NCBI GenBank assembly: GCA_963838805.1
Contig: CAWISK010000010.1
Coordinates: 372,001 to 436,000 of the forward strand
Origin: CAVRQM01 sp963838805
GTDB lineage: Bacteria > Pseudomonadota > Alphaproteobacteria > Acetobacterales > Acetobacteraceae
Direction: 5' to 3'
DNA: 64,000 nt
The notes under the pieces: model-generated
The model's database searches: none
What the model saw: only the letters and a program-made list of their open reading frames with translations
Told to the model about the DNA's origin: nothing
Part shown: positions 31,640-40,931 of the stretch, piece by piece
Position numbering within the stretch: position 1 is the stretch's first letter
How the letters are laid out: each line of letters starts with the position of its first letter
Program-made: the position numbers and the translations under genes

Positions 31640-33234
31640 CTAGGCCGGCGCCGCGCCCGCGATCACGAGAACCCAATCGCGCGGCCGCGCCGAGGCATCC
31701 GCGTCGGCGGGAGCGGTCAATCGTCGCGTGCCGGCCTCGGCCTCGTGCATGGCCCCGGTGCGCGGATCGAACCAGCGTGGCGCGTGCGGGGGCAGCTTCA
31801 GGTCGGCGAGATCGACTGTGCCGCCGACCGGCAGATAGGCCAGCAGCGCGTCGTCTCCCGCCAGCAGAAGGGGACGGTATCCGGCCTCGAATGCGGGCCA
31901 GGCGGATGGCGGCGGCAGCGGGCGCAGCGACGCGAACGGCACATGCTCGGTGAAGAAGCGGCGTAGGACCAGAAGGTCCGCCAGGCCCGGCTGATCCTCG
32001 CCAAGTTCGAGCCAGGGGCCCCACGAATTCTCGAATCCGTGGATCAGCCCGAGCGCGCAGAACGCGCCCCGCCAGGCGCCGCGGCGTGTATGGTCGCGAT
32101 CGCAGAAATCGTGTGAGGGAATCTTCTGCGCGAGCGCCGGATTGCGCTCGTATCCCCATTCCGCGAACACGGCACTGCCGCGCCAGCCGGCGAAGCTCGC
32201 CGCGATCTGCTCCTCGATGCCGGCGGCAAGCCAGCCGTCATGCTCGCCGCGGCTGCCCCAGTCCTGGAACAGGATGGCATCGACGGCCTCGGGATCGGCG
32301 CGGAATCGTCGGCGAAGGGCGGCATGCGCGGGCCGTTATGCATTGCCACCACATGCCCATGCGGTGCTACGGCCTTGATCCAGCGCGCGATGCGCACGGC
32401 CCAGCGATCGGCCACGGGCTTATGGTGCCAATCGCCGTTCGGGTAGAACTCGTATTCATTGAGCGGCGTCCAGATCGCCAGATTGGCGTGAGCGTCGTAG
32501 CGCGCGATCAGATAGCGCATCCATAGCTCTTCCCATTCGGTGGTGAACTGCGTGCGGTGGTTGAAGGGAAAATCGAAACCCCACCCCTCCATGATCAGCT
32601 CCACGCCGATATCGAGCCGCTCGGTGAGCTCCATGACCCGATCGACGGTGCGGAACCAGTCCAGGTTGAACAGATCGAAGCGCGGCGCCTGCTCGCCGCC
32701 GCCCCAGGCCCAACAGCTCCGCGTCTGCCAATCATTGTGTCCGTCCGGCGGATGGAAGGAGCTGACCGGGACGCGGATGCGCAGCAGATTGAATCCCTGC
32801 GCCGCCCGCCGCTCCAGGAACGGCGCCACATCGACACCGCAATGCGCCATGCCGAACAGATTGTAGACGGTATCGCCGAAGATGAGGGCCGGCTCGCCGG
32901 ATTCGTGGGTAAAGCCCCACGCCGCGCCGGGAGTGGCGCGCAGGAAGCCGCGCACCTCGCGGGGTGTCACCTCGAAACGGCCTTCGGCGGCCAGGGCCGG
33001 GTCGTGCGGGTGAGCGGCGATGCGGTACCGCCAGGTGCCATGCTCGCCGGGATTGAAGCGCACGCGCCAGGTACCTTCGCCATCGTAGAAGCCCGGCATG
33101 ACGAACGACTTGCCCGACGGGGAGACGAACGTCCCGGTGATCGCGACATCGGCGAACGGGCTGTCATAGTTTCGCGCGGAACGCAGACTCCATTCGCCGC
33201 GCGTGCGGCGGGGCATGGTCGTGGGGGCGTTCAT
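31640..33234 (-). CDS. DUF5060-containing glycoside hydrolase-like protein (frameshift near 32305)
   Basis: This is a probable glycosidase of about 531 residues. An N-terminal DUF5060 beta-sandwich (residues 12-95, FYDGEGTWRVRFNPGEHGTW) is followed by a TIM-barrel of the DUF4038/apiosidase-like clan (ALIFGDTVYNLFG; acid/base candidate in WTPLNEYEF near 245; nucleophile candidate in VFAEWGYE near 355). A C-terminal collagen-binding-2-like domain (WFDPRTGAM) closes the protein. I see no signal peptide, so it may act in the cytoplasm on imported glycosides. GAAGGAA precedes the ATG at 33234. It lies 16 nt after the importer permease gene, in the same operon. The break near 32305 is one base. Substrate is unknown; an apioside is one candidate by family. 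Confidence 0.78.
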
Positions 33235-33250
33235 GGTTCGATTCCTTCGT

Positions 33251-34102
33251 TCAGCCCTTGACGGCGCCGGCGGTGAGACCCGTCACGAAATGGCGTTGCA
33301 GCAACAGGAACACTGCCAGCACCGGCAAGATGGACAGCAACACGCCAGCCATGAGCAGCGTGTATTGCGAGGAGAACTGGCCTTGGAATTGCAGCAAGCC
33401 CACCGGCACGGTGCGCCAGTTCTCGTCATTGATCAGCACGAGGGCGATCAGGAACTCGTTCCAAGTCGTCAGCGTGTCGATGATCGCGAGTGTGGCGAGT
33501 GCCGGGCGGGACAGGGGGATGATGATGCGCCAGAACACGCGCCATTCCCCCGCGCCATCGACGCGCGCGGCCTCCAGCAGCTCGTCCGGGATGAGCCGGA
33601 AGAAGCCGCGCAGCACGAAGACCTGGAACGGCATCCCGAAGGCGAGATACGGCGGCAGCAGCGCGAACAGGGTGCCGCCGATGCCGAGATGGCGCAGCAT
33701 CACCACCAGCGGCTGCAACGTCACCTGCACCGGCACGGCGATGCCGGCGAGCAGGAAGACGAACACCGTGCCCCGCAACGCGAAGCGGATCTTGGCCAGC
33801 GGATAGGCCCCGAGTGCCGCGAACAGCAGGCCGAGCGGCACCTTGATCGCGATCAGCAGCAGGCTGTTGCGGAAATAGATGGCGAAGTGCCCGGTATCCC
33901 AGGCGTGCGTGAAGTTCGACCAGGCGAAATGCCGCGGCCAGGTGAAGATGCCCTGGCCGATCAGGTCGCCCTGCGAGCGGACCGCCGACAGCACCACGGT
34001 CGCGAGCGGCAGCAGCCACAGGCCGGCGAGCAGCATCAGCCCCACGCTGAGCGCTGCATCGCCGCGCCGCCACATCGAGACGAGGCCGGATGGGCGCGGC
34101 AT
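33251..34102 (-). CDS. carbohydrate ABC transporter permease (CUT1, MalG type)
   Basis: This is an inner-membrane permease of 283 residues with six membrane segments. The EAA loop that contacts the ATPase is clear near residue 178 (EAARVDGAGEWRVFWRIIIP). MalG-like ends LLQRHFVTGLTAGAVKG are diagnostic for the CUT1 class. Its ATG shares one base with the stop of the upstream permease gene. It is third in the binding protein-MalF-MalG-glycosidase operon. Confidence 0.93.
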   Translation of the reverse strand: MPRPSGLVSMWRRGDAALSVGLMLLAGLWLLPLATVVLSAVRSQGDLIGQGIFTWPRHFAWSNFTHAWDTGHFAIYFRNSLLLIAIKVPLGLLFAALGAYPLAKIRFALRGTVFVFLLAGIAVPVQVTLQPLVVMLRHLGIGGTLFALLPPYLAFGMPFQVFVLRGFFRLIPDELLEAARVDGAGEWRVFWRIIIPLSRPALATLAIIDTLTTWNEFLIALVLINDENWRTVPVGLLQFQGQFSSQYTLLMAGVLLSILPVLAVFLLLQRHFVTGLTAGAVKG

Positions 34103-34980
34103 CAGGCGCGCGACATGCGCTGGATATAGGGGATGGAGATGGCGAGCGTGATCGCCGCGATCACCCAGGCGATCGCGGCACCGTAGCCCGCGTGGTAGGT
34201 ACCTGGAAGGTCTGGAAATACATCCACGTCCCCAGCACCTGCGTCGCGCGCCCCGGGCCGCCGTATGTCATCGTATAGATCAGGTCGAACACCTTCATCG
34301 CGTTGATGACGGCGAGCGAGAGCACGATCACATGCGCCTCGGACAGGCCGGGCAGGGTCACGTGGCGCAGCCTTTGCCATGCCGTGGCGCCGTCGATGCG
34401 GGCTGCCTCCAGATGCTCCTTCGGGATCGCCTGCAAGCCGGCCAGGTACAGCAGCATCGGGAAACCGGCGCCCGCCCAGGCGTAGGTCACGAAGGCGGCG
34501 GGAAAGGCAGTCTGGTAATCGGAGAGCCAGCCCGCGGGCGATGCCCCCGAGCCCGATTGCGCGCAACCCGGTGTTCACCGCGCCGAAATACGGGTTGTAG
34601 AGCCAGGACCAGATCAGCCCCACGGCAACCAGCGGCAGCACGCCCGGCGAGTAGAAGATGGTGCGCAACACCACCCTGCCCGGCAGCTTCCGGTTGAGCG
34701 CCAGCGCCAGCGCCAATCCGATCGTGGTCGGGATCACCAGCGAGGCGAGCGTCCACTCCACATTGTTCCACAGCGCCGTGCGCGCGGTGTCGTCCTGCGT
34801 GAACAGGGTGATGTAGTTGCCCAGACCCACGAAACGCCGTTTTGCGGAGAGCCCGTCCCAGTCGAGCAGGCTGTCCCACAGCGTCATCAGCGCCGGCACG
34901 ACGAGGAAGACGACGTAGCACCCGAGCGCCGGCAGCAGGAACAGCCACGGCGTCAGGCGTCGCCTGAGCCGAGCACTCAA
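34102..34980 (-). CDS. carbohydrate ABC transporter permease (CUT1, MalF type; frameshifts near 34540 and 34205)
   Basis: This is the partner permease, about 293 residues. The N-terminal LTPWLFLLPALGCYVVFLVV starts the first membrane segment. VGLGNYITLF and NNVEWTLASLVIPTTIGLAL follow, and the EAA loop lies in the shifted frame (EHLEAARIDGATAWQRLRHV) before the sequence returns to GYGAAIAWVIAAITLAISIP. Both breaks are single-base indels. The best start is a TTG at 34980 overlapping the stop of the binding-protein gene (TTGA). Confidence 0.86.
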   Translation of the reverse strand: MSARLRRRLTPWLFLLPALGCYVVFLVVPALMTLWDSLLDWDGLSAKRRFVGLGNYITLFTQDDTARTALWNNVEWTLASLVIPTTIGLALALALNRKLPGRVVLRTIFYSPGVLPLVAVGLIWSWLYNPYFGAVNTGLRAIGLGGIARGLALRLPDCLSRRLRDLRLGGRRFPDAAVPGRLAGDPEGASGGSPHRRRHGMAKAAPRDPARPVRGACDRALARRHQRDEGVRPDLYDDIRRPGARDAGAGDVDVFPDLPGTYHAGYGAAIAWVIAAITLAISIPYIQRMSRA

Positions 34981-36240
34981 GTCGGATGCTTGGCTTGCCA
35001 GGAAGCGGCGCGGGTCTGCATCAATGCCGCACCCGCGGCCGGTGTGAGGTGTCCGGCAACCACGTCGTCCTGCACCTCGAAGAAACTGTCCATCAGCTCC
35101 TTGGGAAAAGCCTGGTCGGTCGGCAGATAGGTCGCGCGGTCGCTGCTGATGATGGCGCGCCACTTGCAGGTACGAGGCCAGTCATTGCAGTTCGGGTGCG
35201 TGCCGGTGGTGGCGGAGGCGGCGAACGCATCGGGGAATTGCTGCTGCGTCGCCGGCAGGCTAACCCAATTGATGAAAGCCTCGGCCTGATCGGCGGTCCT
35301 GGAATGGGCCGGGATCATCAATTGCTCGGCGAAGGCGGAGTAGCGCAGCGGCGTGTGGTCGGTCGGCGGCAGGAAGAAGTCGAAGCGCGCGACCGGCTGC
35401 TCGTCGGTCTTGATGACCGCTTCCATCCAGTCGCCTTCGAGGATCATGGCGGCCTGGCCGAGATAGACCGGCAGGCGCGCATCGTTCGGCGAGACGTTCA
35501 GGAAATCCGGCAGGAACCAGCCCTGCTTGGTCCAGTTCGCGAGCCGGTCATACGCGGCGACGACGCAGGGCTGATCCCAGCTCGCCTTCAGGTGGTCGAG
35601 CGCGTCGTGTGTGTCGGGTCCGCACGTGGTTTCAAGGAAGTAGTCGAGCACACGCATCGTGTGCCAGCCGTATTTGCCGCCGACCGCGACGCAGGCGACC
35701 TGATGCGTCTTGAGCGTGCGGCAGATCTGTTCGAGATCGGCATAGGTCTTCGGCTCGCTCAGCCCGTATTTGGCGAACACATCCTTGTTGTACCAGAACC
35801 CCATGCCGCGCGCGCGGAACGGCACCCCGTACAGGTGGCCATGCCGGCGGACCGCGTCGATCGCCCAGCCCGCCAGGATGTCCTTCCAATGGTATTGTGC
35901 GTAATAGGCGCTCACCTCCTGGACCTGCCCCGCGTCGATGAAGGGGCCGGCAACCTCGCCGCCCCAATTCGTGAACAGGTCGGGCGGATTGCCCGAGGTC
36001 ATCGAGGTCCGCAGCACGTCGGGATAGACCGCGGCCCCGCTGCCGCCGATCGAGTTCGAGCTTGATGGAGATGTCGGGGTGCTGCGCCTGGTAGGCGTCG
36101 ATCACCTTCTGCCAAGCCGGCACCTCGCCCGACTCGAAGGCGGTGAGGAAGCGAAGCGTCGTGTGGCCGGCGGCGAAGGCGGGGCTGCTGGCGGCAAAGA
36201 TCAGGCACGCAGCGGCGGTGAACGCGCGAATGCTCGACAT
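34977..36240 (-). CDS. CUT1 sugar ABC transporter extracellular solute-binding protein (frameshift near 36052)
   Basis: This is a periplasmic binding protein of about 420 residues. It has a cleavable signal peptide (MSSIRAFTAAACLIFAASSP, cleavage after AFA). It then matches the family-1 solute-binding proteins: WQKVIDAYQAQHPDISIKL, GNPPDLFTNWGG, GVPFRARGMGFWYNKDVFAK and AAMILEGDWMEAV. The start at 36240 has GGAGG five bases upstream, but this ribosome-binding site lies in an 8-bp inverted repeat. No ATP-binding subunit gene is in the locus, so a shared MalK/MsiK-type ATPase elsewhere is needed. Confidence 0.88.
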
Positions 36241-36245
36241 TGATC

Positions 36246-36271
36246 CTCCACATGCCCGAGGCAATGTGGAG
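36246..36271 (-). promoter_or_regulatory. inverted repeat overlapping the ribosome-binding site of the binding-protein gene
   Basis: CTCCACAT (36246-36253) and ATGTGGAG (36264-36271) are perfect 8-bp arms with a 10-nt spacer. In the minus-strand mRNA the 3' arm contains the GGAGG that serves the ATG at 36240. It could be an RNA hairpin limiting translation or a DNA operator. Confidence 0.5.
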
Positions 36272-36288
36272 TAATCATCATCCTGTCA

Positions 36289-36300
36289 TGCCAGATGGCA
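36289..36300. promoter_or_regulatory. palindrome TGCCA-GA-TGGCA, candidate operator
   Basis: Five-base arms around a 2-bp centre lie 49-60 bp upstream of the sugar-binding-protein start, in the zone expected for its promoter. Size and symmetry fit LacI- or GntR-type operators. No regulator gene is adjacent. Confidence 0.35.
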
Positions 36301-36428
36301 AGCGAAAAATGCGTCGCCGGGCCGCTGGAGCGCGGCTGCCATGCGTCTGTACGGCGCGCAGACGAGGGCCCTGCCCCGGACAGCATCCGAGGGGCCTGCG
36401 CCTCGCGCCGCGCCGCGGGGGCGGCGGC

Positions 36429-36829
36429 TTAGATGGCTTCCTTGAGTTCCTTCGCCGGTCGGAAGGCGATCTTCTTGCTGGCGGCGATCTGGATGGGGGC
36501 GCCCGTGGCCGGATTGCGGCCGGTGCGCGCCGGGCGGTTCTTGACCTCCAGGATGCCGAGGCCGCCGATGCGCAGGCGGTCGCCCGCCTTCAGGTGCTTG
36601 ACCAGCACGCCGACCAGGCTGCTGGCGAGCGCCTCGGCCTGGTTCTTCGGCATGGAGTGCGCTTCGGCGAGCTGGGCCGCGACCTGTTTCAGTGTCACGT
36701 TGGCCGCGGGCCGGTCTTTGCTGCCGCTGCGGGGGTTGCTGCCGCGGCCTTGCCGGCGGGCTTTGCCGCCGGGGCGGCCTTGGCGGCCGGCTTGGCCGAG
36801 GTCTTCGAGGGAGCTTTGCTGAGAGCCAT
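36429..36829 (-). CDS. HU-family DNA-binding protein with Ala/Lys/Pro-rich N-terminal tail (frameshift near 36706)
   Basis: This is a nucleoid protein. The C-terminal about 90 residues are a normal HU/IHF fold (VTLKQVAAQLAEAHSMPKNQ; RLRIGGLGILEVKNRPARTG; ending RPAKELKEAI). The N-terminal about 42 residues in the other frame (MALSKAPSKTSAKPAAKAAP) form a histone H1-like basic, alanine- and proline-rich tail. One base near 36706 joins them. The ATG at 36829 lacks a strong ribosome-binding site; 36844 is an alternative. Tailed HU proteins are known in some bacteria, where the tail changes DNA compaction. Confidence 0.8.
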
Positions 36830-36958
36830 CGGGTGCGAATCCATTCGATGCAAGGGGCATCGCATCGCATCACGCATCGACGCATCAAACAAGAGGCGAG
36901 TGACCTTCTTCGGCCCGATTGCGACGATTTCCGCTGCGTTACGGCCCGCGGCACCCTC

Positions 36959-37849
36959 TTACTCCGCCGCCGCCTGCGCCGGCTGCGTCCGCCCGCCGCG
37001 CACGCGCAGGCGGCGGATGCGCCTTGGATCGGCCTCCAGCACCCGGAACTCGATGCCCGAGGGATGGCTCAGCACCTCGCCGCGCGCCGGCACGCGTCCG
37101 GCCAGGGTGAACACCAGTCCGCCCACCGTATCGATATCGGCGTCGCGCTCGTCCTCGGTCAGCACCGGACCCAGCCGTATCTCGAACTCCTCGATCGGCA
37201 GGCGCGCATCCATGTCGAGCGTGCCGTCGGGCCGTTCGGTCAGCATCGGGCCCGTGACCTCGTCGTGTTCGTCGCTGATGTCCCCGGTGATGGTCTCGAC
37301 CAGATCCTCGATCGTCACCAGCCCGTCGATGCCGCCATACTCGTCCACCACCAGGGCCAGGTGGATGCGCGCCTGGCGCATCTGCAACAGCAGGTCGAGC
37401 ACCGGCGTCTGCGGGGCCACCAGCAGAGGCCGGCGCAGGATCTGCTCCAGACGGAACGAATCCGCGTGGCCGACATGCGCCAGCACGTCCTTGATGTGGA
37501 CCATGCCGACGATGTGGTCGAGATCCTCGTGATAGACCGGCAGGCGCGAATGGCCCTCGCGGCGAATCTGCGCCAGCGTCTGGTCGAGCGTCGTGTCGTC
37601 ACGCAGCGCCACGATGTCGGCACGCGGAATCATCACGTCGTCGGCCGTCGTGCCGCGCAGCCGCAGCACGTTGGCGATCAGCGCGCGCTCCTGGCGGTCG
37701 AGTTCGGGAAGCTGGCCGGGCGTCTGCGGCGCCTGGGCTGCCTCGGAAACCAGTTCGGCGATGCTGGCCCGCACCGAGGTTTCGTGCGCGCGCCGGCGCA
37801 GCGCCCCGCGCAGCCAGTTCAGCAACCCCGCGCGCGACAAGGCACTCAT
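36959..37849 (-). CDS. CBS-domain transporter-associated protein, CorC/HlyC family
   Basis: This is a 296-residue cytoplasmic protein with two CBS domains (VMIPRADIVALRDDTTLDQT near residue 72; LALVVDEYGGIDGLVTIEDL near 165) and a C-terminal CorC_HlyC domain (LPIEEFEIRLG; VGGLVFTLAGRVPARGE). CorC proteins are linked to Mg/Co efflux or membrane homeostasis. The start at 37849 overlaps the ybeY stop (ATGA), so I prefer it to the ATG at 37861. Confidence 0.9.
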   Translation of the reverse strand: MSALSRAGLLNWLRGALRRRAHETSVRASIAELVSEAAQAPQTPGQLPELDRQERALIANVLRLRGTTADDVMIPRADIVALRDDTTLDQTLAQIRREGHSRLPVYHEDLDHIVGMVHIKDVLAHVGHADSFRLEQILRRPLLVAPQTPVLDLLLQMRQARIHLALVVDEYGGIDGLVTIEDLVETITGDISDEHDEVTGPMLTERPDGTLDMDARLPIEEFEIRLGPVLTEDERDADIDTVGGLVFTLAGRVPARGEVLSHPSGIEFRVLEADPRRIRRLRVRGGRTQPAQAAAE

Positions 37850-38319
37850 CGCGCCCGCCACGGATTGGGCAGGCCGAGCCGGGCCAGCGCCCGCGTCTCG
37901 GCCATTTCCATCGCCCGTGCCTCGCCCGGCGCGTGGTGGTCATGGCCGCGCAGATGCAGCACCCCATGCGCCACCAGATGCGCCAGATGCGCCGATGGCC
38001 GCTTGCCGGAAGCCCGCGCCTCGCGCCGTACCGTGCCCAGGGCGAGGATGATCTCGCCCGGAATGCCCGGCGCCGGCGGCTCGAACGTGAGGACATTCGT
38101 CGGCTTGTTGCGGCCGCGATGGCGCGCGTTCAGACGGCGGACCAGGCGATCCGAGGCGAGCACCACGGATGCATCGCTGCCCAGCCCGTCCAACACCCGC
38201 CGGGCGATACGCTCCGGCCCCCTGATCGCCCGGCGCCAAGCCGGGTCGTCCACCGTGATCCGGTTCCCCGCCACACCATCATCGGTGCGGGCGGGGCACC
38301 GACTGCCAGACCCGTCCAT
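37846..38319 (-). CDS. ybeY: endoribonuclease YbeY
   Basis: This zinc endoribonuclease acts in 16S rRNA 3'-end maturation and ribosome quality control. It has 157 residues. The three-histidine metal motif HLVAHGVLHLRGHDHH (near residue 118) is intact, and NKPTNVLTFEPP precedes it. It directly follows phoH (the ATG abuts the phoH stop), the normal pair. Confidence 0.95.
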   Translation of the reverse strand: MDGSGSRCPARTDDGVAGNRITVDDPAWRRAIRGPERIARRVLDGLGSDASVVLASDRLVRRLNARHRGRNKPTNVLTFEPPAPGIPGEIILALGTVRREARASGKRPSAHLAHLVAHGVLHLRGHDHHAPGEARAMEMAETRALARLGLPNPWRAR

Positions 38320-39354
38320 CTACTTGCCCGCGATCTCCCCGCGCCGCTGCCGGGTTTCGCGCTCGGCGGCGGCGCGCTGGTCATAGGCCTCGACGATACG
38401 CGCCACCAGGGGATGGCGCACCACGTCGCGGTTGTCGAAGCGGCAGACCGCGAGGCCCGGCACACCCTCCAGCGTGTCCAGCGCGTCGCGCAGGCCGCAG
38501 CGCTGGCCGGCCGGCAGGTCGATCTGCGTCAGGTCGCCGGTCACCACCATTCGCGTGCCCTCGCCCATGCGGGTGAGGAACATCTTCATCTGCACCGGGG
38601 TCGTATTCTGTGCCTCGTCGAGAATGACGAAGCTGTGTGCCAGCGTGCGGCCGCGCATGAAGGCGAGCGGCGCCACCTCGATCTCGCCGGTGCCGAGGCG
38701 CCGCACCACCTGCTCCTGCGGCATCATCTCGCCCAGCGCGTCATACAGCGGACGCAGATAGGGATCGACCTTCTCCTTCAGGTCGCCGGGCAGGAACCCC
38801 AGCCGCTCGCCCGCCTCGACCGCGGGGCGCGACAGCACGATGCGATCGACCCGTCCGGCTTGCAGCATGGCCACGGCCTGCGCCACCGCCAGATAGGTCT
38901 TGCCGGTACCCGCCGGTCCCACGCCGAACACCATCTCGTGCTGGCCCAGCGCCTCCATGTAGGCAGCCTGGCCGGGGCTGCGCGGTCCCACGGCACCGCG
39001 CCGTGTGCGGATCGCCGGCAGGTCGGACAGCGGCAAGCGCGGATCCTCGATCTCGCTCATGCGCATCGCGGCATCGACATCGCCCAGGGTGATGCCCTCG
39101 CCGCGTACCAGCCGCTGCCACAGCCCGGCCAGCGTGGCCTGCGCCGCCGCGACCCGTTCCGCGTCGCCGGCAATGGCCACGCGATTGCCGCGGCAGGACA
39201 GCCGCACGCCGAGTCCCTGCTCCAGCCGCACCAGATGGCGGTCGTGGTCGCCGAGCAGCAGCGGCAGCAGGGCATTGTCGTTGAATTGCAGGGTGAGGGT
39301 CTTGGCGGCCGGGCTGGCCGTCGCGGCAGAGGCGGTGGCGGGGTTCAGGCGCAA
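38320..39354 (-). CDS. PhoH-family ATPase
   Basis: This is a 344-residue ATPase with an N-terminal KH-like region and the PhoH domain: Walker A GVGPAGTGKTYLAVA near residue 143, Walker B SFVILDEAQNTTP near 245 and RMGEGTRMVVTGDLTQIDLP near 268. It is associated with YbeY in RNA metabolism. Its start overlaps the miaB end by 10 nt. Confidence 0.93.
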   Translation of the reverse strand: MRLNPATASAATASPAAKTLTLQFNDNALLPLLLGDHDRHLVRLEQGLGVRLSCRGNRVAIAGDAERVAAAQATLAGLWQRLVRGEGITLGDVDAAMRMSEIEDPRLPLSDLPAIRTRRGAVGPRSPGQAAYMEALGQHEMVFGVGPAGTGKTYLAVAQAVAMLQAGRVDRIVLSRPAVEAGERLGFLPGDLKEKVDPYLRPLYDALGEMMPQEQVVRRLGTGEIEVAPLAFMRGRTLAHSFVILDEAQNTTPVQMKMFLTRMGEGTRMVVTGDLTQIDLPAGQRCGLRDALDTLEGVPGLAVCRFDNRDVVRHPLVARIVEAYDQRAAAERETRQRRGEIAGK

Positions 39355-40745
39355 GCTCGCTCCATGGGTTCGGGGTGAATCATCGCTGTCAACGAATTGG
39401 GGTGGCTTTCGGTGATCGTCACCGTCACCACCTGGCCGATCAGCTTTGCTTGACCCACGGCATGCACCGGTTGCAGCCAGGGCGAGCGGCCAGAGAGCTG
39501 GCCGGGCTTGCGGCCGTGGCCCGTGAACAGCACCGGCACATCGAGGCCGGCCGTGCGGTCGTTGAACGCGGTCTGCTGCGTGCGCAGCAGGGATTGCAGC
39601 TCCTGCAACCGCGCATCCTTCTCCGCCTCGTCCACCTGCGCGGGCGCGGTGGCAGCCGGCGTGCCGGGCCGGGGCGAGTATTTGAAGCTGAACGCCTGGG
39701 CGAAGCCCACCTGCCGGATGAGATCGAGCGTGGCGCGGAAATCCGCCTCGGTTTCGCCGGGATGGCCCACGATGAAGTCGCTGGACAGCGCCATGTCCGG
39801 CCGTGCGGTGCGCAGCCGCTCGATCAGCCGCAGGTAGTCGGCGGCGGTGTGGCCGCGATTCATCGCCCGCAGCACCCGGTCGGAGCCCGATTGCACGGGC
39901 AAATGCAGGAACGGCATCAGCGCCGGCACCTCGGCATGGGCCGCGATCAGGCTGTCCGTCATGTCGCGCGGATGCGAGGTGGTGTAGCGGATGCGCGCGA
40001 GGCCGGGCACGCCGGCCAATTCGCGCGCGAGCTGGCCCAGATCCGAGACGCCCCCGTCCAGGCCCTCGCCGTGCCAGGCATTCACGTTCTGGCCCAGCAG
40101 CGTGATCTCCCGAGCACCCTGCGCCACGAGGCGCCGCGCCTCGGCCAGGATCGCGGCTGCGGGGCGGCTGCTCTCGGCGCCGCGCGTGTAGGGCACCACG
40201 CAGAAGCTGCAGAACTTGTCGCAGCCCTCCTGGATTGTCAGGAAGGCGGTGACGCCCTGCGGCGCGGCCGCTTCCGGCAGGTGGTCGAACTTGGTCTCCG
40301 CCGGAAAATCGGTGTCGATCACGGAGCCGGCGGCGCGGGAGGCGCGCGCCACCATCTCCGGCAGGCGGTGATAGGTCTGCGGCCCCAGCACGATATCGAC
40401 GAATGGCGCGCGGGCGAGGATCTCCGCGCCCTCGGCCTGCGCCACGCAGCCGGCCACGGCCAGGATCATGCGCCCACCCTGCCCGGCGCGGGCCTGTTGC
40501 AGCAGGCGCAGCCGGCCGAGTTCGGAGAACACCTTTTCCGCCGCGCGCTCGCGGATGTGGCAGGTATTGAGGATCACCATGTCCGCCCCGTCCGGCTCCG
40601 GGCAGGGCGCGTAGCCGAGCGGCGCCAGCACGTCCGCCATGCGGAGGCTGTCATAGACGTTCATCTGGCAGCCCCAGGTGATCGTGTGCAGGCGCTTTTG
40701 CAGGCGCCTCTGGGGCTCGACTCTATGCTGCGTCAAACGGCTCAT
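39345..40745 (-). CDS. miaB: tRNA-2-methylthio-N6-dimethylallyladenosine synthase
   Basis: This radical-SAM enzyme adds the 2-methylthio group to i6A37 of tRNA. It has 466 residues. Three UPF0004 cysteines (WGCQMN near residue 28, LNTCHIRERAAEK near 62, AVAGCVAQ near 100) bind the auxiliary cluster; CDKFCSFCVVPYTRG near 177 is the radical-SAM cluster; a TRAM domain ends the protein. The ATG at 40745 is chosen because an upstream start at 40814 adds only an arginine/proline-rich stretch. Confidence 0.95.
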   Translation of the reverse strand: MSRLTQHRVEPQRRLQKRLHTITWGCQMNVYDSLRMADVLAPLGYAPCPEPDGADMVILNTCHIRERAAEKVFSELGRLRLLQQARAGQGGRMILAVAGCVAQAEGAEILARAPFVDIVLGPQTYHRLPEMVARASRAAGSVIDTDFPAETKFDHLPEAAAPQGVTAFLTIQEGCDKFCSFCVVPYTRGAESSRPAAAILAEARRLVAQGAREITLLGQNVNAWHGEGLDGGVSDLGQLARELAGVPGLARIRYTTSHPRDMTDSLIAAHAEVPALMPFLHLPVQSGSDRVLRAMNRGHTAADYLRLIERLRTARPDMALSSDFIVGHPGETEADFRATLDLIRQVGFAQAFSFKYSPRPGTPAATAPAQVDEAEKDARLQELQSLLRTQQTAFNDRTAGLDVPVLFTGHGRKPGQLSGRSPWLQPVHAVGQAKLIGQVVTVTITESHPNSLTAMIHPEPMERACA

Positions 40746-40931
40746 CTCCGTCCCGCGCGTGCCGGCGGTCCGGCCGGGGGGCCGTCGTCGGGTCGGGCGG
40801 GGTCGGGCAGGCAATGCTGCGCCGTTGGCGGCAAATCAAGGGCAAGGATTCGGTTGCGCCTCTGCGTTCAATGGTTGCGCGAGCAGCTTCGCAGATCGCC
40901 GGGTGGCCCCGTCAAGCGCCAAAATGCTGCC

